This document shows, in pieces, positions 4,577 through 9,658 of a stretch of 9,658 nt of DNA. The notes beneath the pieces are model-generated. The model saw only the letters and a program-made list of their open reading frames with translations. It had not been told where the DNA came from and made no database searches. Origin of the DNA: Nonomuraea sp. (GTDB lineage: Bacteria > Actinomycetota > Actinomycetes > Streptosporangiales > Streptosporangiaceae); NCBI GenBank assembly GCA_013362835.1, contig JABFVJ010000008.1, forward strand, positions 1-9,658, given 5' to 3'. Numbering within the stretch: the first letter of the stretch is position 1; each line of letters begins with the position of its first letter. The position numbers and the translations under genes are program-made.

Positions 4577-6232
4577 CTACCTGCGCCCGATGCTCAGCAC
4601 CGGCCCCGTGCGGTCGGTGAAGAAGTCGTCACCCTTGTCGTCCACGACGATGAACGCGGGGAAGTCCTCCACCTCGATCTTCCACACCGCCTCCATGCCC
4701 AGCTCGGGGTATTCGAGCACCTCCACCTTCCTGATGCAGTCCTGGGCCAGCCGCGCGGCCGGGCCGCCGATGGAGCCCAGGTAGAAGCCGCCGTACTTCT
4801 GGCACGCCTCGGTCACCTGCTTGGACCTGTTGCCCTTGGCCAGCATGACCATCGAGCCGCCCGCCGCCTGGAACCGTTCGACGTAGGAGTCCATGCGGCC
4901 GGCCGTGGTGGGGCCGAACGAGCCGGAGGCGTAGCCCTCGGGGGTCTTGGCCGGGCCCGCGTAGTAGACGGCGTGGTCCTTCAGGTACTGCGGCATCTCG
5001 CCGCCGTCGTCGAGCAGCTCGGCGATCTTCGCGTGCGCGATGTCGCGGGCGACGACGAGAGGACCGGTCAGCGAAAGCCGCGTTTTAACCGGATATTTCG
5101 TCAGCTCGGCGAGGATGTCGTGCATCGGGCGGTTGAGGTCCACGCGGACGACGTCGTCCGACAGGTGCTCGTCCGTGGTCTCCGGCAGGAAGCGGGCCGG
5201 GTCGGTCTCCAGCTTCTCCAGGAACACGCCCTCCGGGGTGATCTTGGCCAGCGCCTGGCGGTCGGCCGAGCACGACACCGCGATGGCCACCGGGCAGGAC
5301 GCGCCGTGGCGAGGCAGCCGGATCACGCGTACGTCGTGACAGAAGTACTTGCCGCCGAACTGCGCGCCGATGCCGAGCTTCTGCGTCAGCTCGAAGACCT
5401 TGGCCTCCAGCTCCAGGTCGCGGAACCCGTGGCCCGACGGCGAGCCCTCGGTGGGGATCGAGTCGAGGTAGCGGGCGCTCGCGTACTTGGCGGTCTTGAG
5501 CGCGAACTCGGCGGAGGTGCCGCCCACCACGACGGCCAGGTGGTACGGCGGGCAGGCCGCGGTGCCCAGCGAGCGGATCTTCTCCTCCAGGAAGGCCAGC
5601 ATGCGCTTCTCGTTGAGCACGGCCTTCGTCTCCTGGTACAGGAACGACTTGTTGGCCGAGCCGCCGCCCTTGGCCATGAACAGCAGCTTGTACTCGTCGG
5701 CGTGACCGTGGGGGTCTTCCGCGTAGAGCTCGATCTGGGCGGGCAGGTTGTTGCCCGTGTTCTTCTCCTCCCACATGGTCAGCGGGGCCATCTGGGAGTA
5801 GCGCAGGTTGAGCCTGGTGTAGGCGTCGTACACGCCTTCTGAGATGTGCTCGGCGTCGCGGCCGTCGGTCAGGACGTGGCGGCCGCGCTTGCCCATGACG
5901 ATCGCGGTGCCGGTGTCCTGGCACATCGGCAGCACGCCGCCGGCCGAGATCGAGGCGTTCTTCAGCAGGTCGAGGGCGACGAAACGGTCGTTGCCGCTGG
6001 ACTCGGGGTCGTCGACGATCTTGCGGAGCTGGGCCAGGTGGGACGTACGGAGAAAGTGGGAGATGTCGTGGATCGCCGTCTCGGTGAGCAGCCGCAACGC
6101 CTCCGGCTCGACCTCCAGAAACGTACGCCCAGCCGCTTCGACCTTCCGCACCCCCTCCGATGTGATCAGCCGATACTCGGTCTCATCGGCGCCCATGGGA
6201 AGCAGGTCGGTGTAGTCGAAGTCCATGTCCAT
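4577..6232 (-). CDS. fumA: Class I (iron-sulfur) fumarate hydratase
   Basis: Interconverts fumarate and L-malate in the TCA cycle in the cytosol, using an oxygen-labile [4Fe-4S] cluster. 551 residues, typical for the single-chain class I enzyme. Cluster cysteines visible: Cys104 ([10 protein letters not shown]), Cys227 ([10 protein letters not shown]), Cys321 (VSCSADR), close to E. coli FumA Cys105/224/318. Other signatures: KGGGSANKS (188-196), [10 protein letters not shown] (305-314), GPTTAGRMD (440-448), and the C-terminal swivelling domain from about 455. Start is uncertain. ATG at 6232 agrees with family N-termini (M-x-x-F-x-YTDLLP) and has AGGGGG 10 nt upstream. ATG at 6262 would add 10 residues and overlap the exporter stop as ATGA, with no clear ribosome-binding site. 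It lies directly downstream of the exporter gene in the same direction, so it may be coupled to it or use a promoter inside it. Convergent hairpin at its 3' end. Confidence 0.96.
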   Translation of the reverse strand: MDMDFDYTDLLPMGADETEYRLITSEGVRKVEAAGRTFLEVEPEALRLLTETAIHDISHFLRTSHLAQLRKIVDDPESSGNDRFVALDLLKNASISAGGVLPMCQDTGTAIVMGKRGRHVLTDGRDAEHISEGVYDAYTRLNLRYSQMAPLTMWEEKNTGNNLPAQIELYAEDPHGHADEYKLLFMAKGGGSANKSFLYQETKAVLNEKRMLAFLEEKIRSLGTAACPPYHLAVVVGGTSAEFALKTAKYASARYLDSIPTEGSPSGHGFRDLELEAKVFELTQKLGIGAQFGGKYFCHDVRVIRLPRHGASCPVAIAVSCSADRQALAKITPEGVFLEKLETDPARFLPETTDEHLSDDVVRVDLNRPMHDILAELTKYPVKTRLSLTGPLVVARDIAHAKIAELLDDGGEMPQYLKDHAVYYAGPAKTPEGYASGSFGPTTAGRMDSYVERFQAAGGSMVMLAKGNRSKQVTEACQKYGGFYLGSIGGPAARLAQDCIRKVEVLEYPELGMEAVWKIEVEDFPAFIVVDDKGDDFFTDRTGPVLSIGRR

Positions 6233-6258
6233 AGAGGGTACGCCCCCTGTTTCCGTGG

Positions 6259-7125
6259 TCATCCCGGGACCGGGACCGGCTCCTTGGCCCGCCCGGCGGT
6301 GAGGCCCACGAGGATCCCGGCGATCACCAGGCCCGCGCCCGCCAGGTCGTACGCGCTCGGCGTCGCGATGCCGAGCACGAGCCCGGTGACGATCGCGCCG
6401 ACCGGGATCAGCCCCGCGAACAGCCCGGCGAGCCCCGGGCCCAGCTTCGGCAGCGAGGTGTACCAGAGGAAGAACGCCACGACCGTGACCACGACCGCCA
6501 GGTAGGAGAACCCCAGGAACTCGGGGACGGTCGGCATCCTCAACATGCCCGAACCCTCCTTGACCAGCCCGATCACGGCCAGCAACGGGACGGCGAGCGC
6601 CGTCGAGTACGCCGAGACCCTGATCGCCCCCAGCTTCGGCAGCAGGGGGATGGCGAGCAGGGAGAAGCTCACCTCGCCCACCAGCGCGCCGAGCGCCCAC
6701 AACAGGCTCGTCAGGTTGCCGCTGCCGAGCCCGGTGGCCAGCGTCGCCCCGGCCACGACCACGGTCGCCCCCACCAGCAGGCGCGGCGCGGGACGTCCAC
6801 TGGCCAGCGCGAGCGCCAGCGGCACGGTGCCGAGGACCGTGCCGACCAGCGCGGGCCCCGAGGCGCGGGTGGACTCGACCACGCAGACGTTGAAGACCAC
6901 CAGGCCGAGCAGGGTGAGGCCGGCCAGGTAAAGGGTCTCGCGCCGGGTCAGCCGGACGAACCGCAGGCCGAGCGCCCTGGTCACGACGAGCAGGATGACC
7001 GCGGCCACGAGGTAGCGCACGGCCTGGCCGCCGTAGAGGGGATAGGCCCCGATCAGCCCGGACACGCCGGCCAGCGTCCCCACGAGGAACATGGCCGAGG
7101 CGGCGCCGGTGATTCCGTTTCTCAT
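6259..7125 (-). CDS. DMT-superfamily (EamA) transporter
   Basis: 288 residues, about ten hydrophobic helices (roughly 4-29, 35-54, 64-86, 90-110, 115-133, 138-162, 170-190, 205-226, 232-253, 258-278), arranged as two five-helix EamA halves; an inner-membrane carrier, usually an exporter of metabolites or amino acids. The substrate cannot be read from sequence. Start ATG at 7123-7125. No Shine-Dalgarno precedes it, but TAGCCT ends exactly 7 nt upstream, so the transcript may be leaderless. Its TGA (6261-6259) overlaps the alternative fumarase ATG (6262-6260). It is divergently transcribed from a MocR regulator 68 bp away, the usual position for that regulator's target, so it probably moves the ligand (or a related compound) sensed by the regulator's aminotransferase-like domain. 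Confidence 0.93.
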   Translation of the reverse strand: MRNGITGAASAMFLVGTLAGVSGLIGAYPLYGGQAVRYLVAAVILLVVTRALGLRFVRLTRRETLYLAGLTLLGLVVFNVCVVESTRASGPALVGTVLGTVPLALALASGRPAPRLLVGATVVVAGATLATGLGSGNLTSLLWALGALVGEVSFSLLAIPLLPKLGAIRVSAYSTALAVPLLAVIGLVKEGSGMLRMPTVPEFLGFSYLAVVVTVVAFFLWYTSLPKLGPGLAGLFAGLIPVGAIVTGLVLGIATPSAYDLAGAGLVIAGILVGLTAGRAKEPVPVPG

Positions 7126-7193
7126 GAAGAGAAGGCTAGGGACACAATGGTTCCTCCAAACAGTCCAATGTCCCGCTATATGACAGGACCAAT
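7126..7193. promoter_or_regulatory. Divergent operator/promoter region, DMT transporter / MocR regulator
   Basis: In 68 bp there are two related direct repeats, ACAGTCCAAT (7160-7169) and ACAGGACCAAT (7183-7193), with CCAAT cores 24 bp apart, and a looser third, CACAATGG (7143-7150). Paired direct repeats beside the regulator gene are typical MocR operators. The transporter -10 candidate is TAGCCT (minus 7138-7133), 7 nt before its ATG. The regulator has CTATAT near 7177-7182 and a weak ribosome-binding site AGGA (7185-7188), 5 nt before ATG 7194. The right-hand repeat abuts the regulator's start codon, which would suit autorepression. Confidence 0.55.
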
Positions 7194-8564
7194 ATGTCTG
7201 ACCTTCACATCCAGATAAATCGGGACCTGGGCGGGATCGCTGGGCAGATCGCGTCCGAGCTGCGCGAGAGCGTGCGACTCGGGCGGCTCGTCCCCGGCAC
7301 CCGGCTGCCTGCCACGCGCGACCTCGCCGCCGACCTCCAGGTCTCCAGGGGCGTGGTGGTGGAGGCGTACGAACAGCTCGTGGCCGAGGGGTTCCTGGTC
7401 TCCAAGGTGGGCGCCGGGACCGAGGTGGCGTCCCTGGGCAGTACCAGGGCCGCCCGGCCGCAACCCGGGGAGCGGGACGCCGTACCGCACCACGGGCACC
7501 GCGCGACCTCGCCCGACCTCGGCCACTTCCCCAGGGAACGCTGGATGTCGGCCGTACGGCACGTCCTCGCCACCGTGCCGACCGACGCGCTCGACTACGG
7601 CGACCCGGGGGGCGTCCCCGAGCTGCGCGAGGAGCTGGCCGGCTACCTGCGCAGGGTCAGGGCGGCGGACGTGCGTCCCGACAACCTGGTCATCGTGGGC
7701 GGAGTGGCCCAGGGGCTGAGCCTGGTGCTGCACGTCCTCGCCCGGCGGGGCGAGGTGCGCCTGATCGTCGAGGACCCGACCAGCCACCGCCAGATCCCGC
7801 TGCTGAGGAGGGCGGGGGCCCGCCTGGTGCCGGCGCCCGTGGACGAGGAGGGGCTGACCGTCGACGCGCTGGAGGGCGACGCGGTGCTGGTCACGCCGGC
7901 GCACCAGTACCCGACGGGCGTCGTGCTCTCCCCGTCCAGGCGGGCCGCGCTCATGGAGTGGGCGTACGCGGGCGACCGGGTGATCCTGGAGGACGACTAC
8001 GACGCCGAGTTCCGCTACGACCGCGACCCGGTCGGCTGCCTCCAGGGCCTCGCCCCCGACCGGGTCGTGCTGTCGGGCAGCGTCAGCAAGTCGCTCGCGC
8101 CGGGCCTGCGGCTCGGCTGGGTCGCCGCCCCCGCGTGGCTCGCCGAGTCGATCCGCCGCGCCAGGGGCGAGCTGGACCTGGGCTCCCCGGTCATCGAGCA
8201 GTACGCGCTGGCGCGGTTCCTGCGTACCGGCGGCTACGACAAGCATCTGCGGCGCATGCGCAGGGAGTACCGCCGCCGCCGGGACGCCCTGGTCAGGGCG
8301 CTGGCCGAGGAGCTGCCCGAGATCCGCGTCCGGGGCATCGACGCGGGCCTGCACGTCTACCTCGACCTGCCCGGCGACTGGGACGAGCTCCAGGTCGTCC
8401 GGGCGGCCCAGGAGCTCGGCCTGCCCGCCGAGCCGGTCGGGCCCATGCGATCGACGCCCGGATCTCCGGCGGTCGTGGTCGGGTTCGCCCGCGTGGCGGT
8501 CCACCACGCGTCCGAAGCGGTAAAAGGGTTGAAGGTCAGCATGTCCGGACAAATTGTTGACTGA
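7194..8564 (+). CDS. MocR/PdxR-family transcriptional regulator (GntR wHTH + aminotransferase-like)
   Basis: 456 residues. N-terminal GntR winged helix about 5-78 (GTRLPATRDLAADLQVSR, then VVVEAYEQLVAEGFL), a short Arg/Pro/His linker (about 82-106), then a fold-type I aminotransferase-like domain to the C-terminus. PLP-binding residues visible: Schiff-base Lys299 (GSVSKSLAPGLRLGW, 295-309), Asp267 and Tyr269 (EDDYDAEFRY), PAHQYPTG (235-242) and the Tyr-Gly-Asp-Pro-Gly-Gly at 135-140. Such proteins bind PLP and usually an amino compound, and act as dimers on DNA. PdxR itself activates pyridoxal biosynthesis genes, but none are here, and the divergent gene is a DMT carrier, so that is the likely target. 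Start ATG 7194 has AGGA 5 nt upstream. The downstream oxidoreductase is 49 bp away and seems to have its own promoter. Confidence 0.95.
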   Translation: MSDLHIQINRDLGGIAGQIASELRESVRLGRLVPGTRLPATRDLAADLQVSRGVVVEAYEQLVAEGFLVSKVGAGTEVASLGSTRAARPQPGERDAVPHHGHRATSPDLGHFPRERWMSAVRHVLATVPTDALDYGDPGGVPELREELAGYLRRVRAADVRPDNLVIVGGVAQGLSLVLHVLARRGEVRLIVEDPTSHRQIPLLRRAGARLVPAPVDEEGLTVDALEGDAVLVTPAHQYPTGVVLSPSRRAALMEWAYAGDRVILEDDYDAEFRYDRDPVGCLQGLAPDRVVLSGSVSKSLAPGLRLGWVAAPAWLAESIRRARGELDLGSPVIEQYALARFLRTGGYDKHLRRMRREYRRRRDALVRALAEELPEIRVRGIDAGLHVYLDLPGDWDELQVVRAAQELGLPAEPVGPMRSTPGSPAVVVGFARVAVHHASEAVKGLKVSMSGQIVD

Positions 8565-8586
8565 GGGCGAAGAGCTCGCTTAGAAA
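8557..8586 (+). promoter_or_regulatory. Candidate sigma-70-type promoter of oxidoreductase gene
   Basis: TTGACT (8557-8562, overlapping the regulator's stop codon), 18-nt spacer, TAGAAA (8581-8586); start expected near 8593, before GGAGG at 8605-8609. Five of six and four of six consensus bases respectively. Confidence 0.4.
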
Positions 8587-8613
8587 GAAGTCCTCTTCCT
8601 CGTTGGAGGCGCC

Positions 8614-9555
8614 ATGCGTGTGGGACTGCTGGGCCTGGGCCGGATCGGCGCCTTCCACGCCGCCAACCTCGCCGCGCATCCCCTGGTCGACGAGCTGATC
8701 GTGGCCGACCCGGTCAGGACCTCGCCGTACGGCAGGCCGGGCGACCCGTTCGAGGCCGACGCCGTGGTCATCGCCACGCCGACGAGCACCCACGCCGAGC
8801 TCCTCGTACGGGCCTGCGAGCTGGGCGTGCCCGCCTTCTGCGAGAAACCGGCGGCGGGCACGGTCGCCGACACGGTCAAGGTGCTGGAGGCGAGCGCGGG
8901 CAGGCGGGTGGGCATCGGGTTCCAGCGCAGGTTCGACCCCGGGTACCGGGCCGCCGCCGCCGCGCTCCGGGCCGGGGAGCTGGGGGAGCTGCACCGCGTC
9001 CACCTGGTCACGGCCGATCCGGCGCCGCCGCCGGCCGCGTACCTCCCGCTGTCCGGCGGGATCTTCCGCGACTGCCACATCCACGACTTCGACATCCTGC
9101 GCTGGGTGACCGGGCGCGAGGTGGTCTCGGTCCACGCCGCCGGCGCCAACCGGGGCGCCGCGTTCTTCGCCGAGGCGGGCGACGTGGACAACAGCGCCGC
9201 GCTGCTCACCCTGGACGACGGCACGCTGGCCACCGTCCAGGGCTCGCGCTACAACGGCGCGGGCTACGACGTACGCATGGAGCTCGCGGGCACCGAGGGC
9301 ACCCACGCGGTCGGTCTCGGCCCGCGCGCCCCGCTGACCAGCACCGAGGGTCTGCGGCTGACCGGCCCGCCCTGGCCCGACTTCGTCACCAGGTTCGCGG
9401 ACGCCTACACGGCCGAGATCGACGCCTTCCTGCGCGGCGGCGACGGCCTGTGCTCGGTCGAGGAGGCCCTGGCCGCCCTGTACGTCGCCGAGGCCGCCGA
9501 CCTGTCGCTGCGCGAGCGCCGCCCCGTCCAGGTGGCCGAGGTGGCCCTTGCCTGA
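8614..9555 (+). CDS. Gfo/Idh/MocA-family NAD(P)-dependent oxidoreductase
   Basis: 313 residues, cytosolic. The family oxidises or reduces sugars, inositols or similar polyols. Rossmann nucleotide site GLGRIGAFHA (7-16), then DAVVIATPTSTH (49-60) and EKP (77-79; catalytic Lys78). C-terminal domain: RRFDPGY (105-111), SGGIFRDCHIHDFDILRW (147-164) holding Asp153 and His157, which match IolG Asp172/His176 in spacing. Substrate unknown; an inositol 2-dehydrogenase-like activity is possible. Oddity: only about 17 residues separate the second Rossmann strand (ELIVADP, 27-33) from DAVVIATP, where relatives have about 35-40, so the helix and strand between are shortened. Start ATG with GGAGG 4 nt upstream (close but usable). 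It is 49 bp after the MocR gene and may share its regulon. The product ends ...VAEVALA, followed by a hairpin. Confidence 0.92.
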   Translation: MRVGLLGLGRIGAFHAANLAAHPLVDELIVADPVRTSPYGRPGDPFEADAVVIATPTSTHAELLVRACELGVPAFCEKPAAGTVADTVKVLEASAGRRVGIGFQRRFDPGYRAAAAALRAGELGELHRVHLVTADPAPPPAAYLPLSGGIFRDCHIHDFDILRWVTGREVVSVHAAGANRGAAFFAEAGDVDNSAALLTLDDGTLATVQGSRYNGAGYDVRMELAGTEGTHAVGLGPRAPLTSTEGLRLTGPPWPDFVTRFADAYTAEIDAFLRGGDGLCSVEEALAALYVAEAADLSLRERRPVQVAEVALA

Positions 9556-9574
9556 CGTCCGACGGCGACGTCGC

Positions 9575-9599
9575 GGCGGTCTCGCTGTGGGAGACCGCC
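9575..9599. terminator. Hairpin downstream of oxidoreductase gene
   Basis: GGCGGTCTC (9575-9583) and GAGACCGCC (9591-9599) form a perfect 9-bp stem with a 7-nt loop. It begins 20 nt after the oxidoreductase stop and lies 6 nt beyond the stop of a probable convergent gene, so it likely serves both. No T-run. Confidence 0.65.
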
Positions 9600-9605
9600 T
9601 GAGCC

Positions 9606-9658
9606 TCACGCCTTCGCCGCCGCCTTCCTGGGCGAGAAGCCCGGCGCCAGCGCGATGA
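9606..9658 (-). CDS. Probable 3' end of a minus-strand gene (partial)
   Basis: From the right edge the minus strand reads IALAPGFSPRKAAAKA then TGA (9608-9606). All 16 full codons end in G or C, and a convergent hairpin follows the stop by 6 nt. The Lys/Ala-rich end is a plausible protein tail, but no family can be named from 16 residues. The plus strand is also open here in one frame with similar third-base GC, without a start or ribosome-binding site. Confidence 0.4.
   Translation of the reverse strand, partial: IALAPGFSPRKAAAKA

Noticed and set aside
4532..5842. 436-codon open frame on the plus strand opposite the fumarase gene
   Set aside because: His/Arg/Gly/Val-rich antisense shadow of a convincingly identified fumarase; a product of high GC, no domain, no ribosome-binding site.
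6233..6700. Fumarase extended upstream to an ATG at 6700 (707 residues)
   Set aside because: The extension is Arg/Gly-rich, overlaps the exporter gene and is absent from the family; the normal N-terminus begins near 6232.
7176..8552. 458-codon open frame on the minus strand opposite the MocR gene
   Set aside because: Arg/Gln/Asp/Gly-rich shadow; the plus strand encodes an intact MocR protein with all PLP motifs.
8536..9609. 357-codon minus-strand frame opposite the oxidoreductase
   Set aside because: Low-complexity shadow composition; the Gfo/Idh motifs lie on the plus strand.
1..9658. CRISPR array, tRNA/rRNA, insertion sequence, prophage or defence island
   Set aside because: No regularly spaced repeats, no tRNA-like folds noticed, no transposase or integrase motifs, and all sizeable genes are housekeeping or regulatory families.

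Overview
The window reads as chromosomal DNA of a high-GC actinomycete. Nearly every real codon ends in G or C, shadow reading frames are long and Arg/Gly/Ala-rich, and the gene content is actinobacterial: PknB-like kinases, a DUF5999 small protein, a class I fumarase and a MocR regulator. A Streptosporangiaceae-like host (Nonomuraea or Streptosporangium type) or a Streptomyces relative is my guess from protein similarity recalled from memory, not a proven placement.

Layout, left to right. (1) 1-2152, minus strand: two tandem paralogous Ser/Thr protein kinase genes, the left one cut by the window edge. (2) 2223-2831, minus: a cytosolic Fe/Mn superoxide dismutase, transcribed toward the kinases. 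(3) 2832-3175: a divergent control region with a Nur-like Fur-family box in the sod promoter, a 12-bp perfect inverted repeat, an ECF (sigma-R type) promoter match and a structured leader. (4) 3176-3823, plus: a secreted CHAP-domain cysteine hydrolase, followed by a clear hairpin terminator. (5) 3863-4285: mostly non-coding, with a possible 32-residue basic peptide at 4150-4248. (6) 4286-4477, plus: a 63-residue DUF5999 protein whose 3' end is tandemly duplicated, then a hairpin shared with the convergent fumarase. (7) 4577-7125, minus: a DMT/EamA exporter gene whose stop region abuts or overlaps the start of a class I [4Fe-4S] fumarase. (8) 7194-8564, plus: a MocR/PdxR regulator divergent from the exporter, with repeated CCAAT-type motifs between them. 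(9) 8614-9555, plus: a Gfo/Idh/MocA NAD(P) oxidoreductase with a shortened Rossmann domain. (10) A hairpin, and probably the last 16 codons of a minus-strand gene entering from the right edge.

How the parts fit: the most coherent theme is redox and envelope housekeeping. The dismutase appears to carry a metal-responsive operator, the neighbouring wall hydrolase carries a match to the thiol-oxidative sigma-R promoter, and the oxygen-labile fumarase is a classic superoxide target. The MocR-exporter pair is a standard regulator-target arrangement. I see no CRISPR array, insertion sequence, prophage, tRNA/rRNA, biosynthetic cluster or recognisable defence system. The interest lies mainly in regulatory sequence and small genes rather than in a new multi-gene machine.
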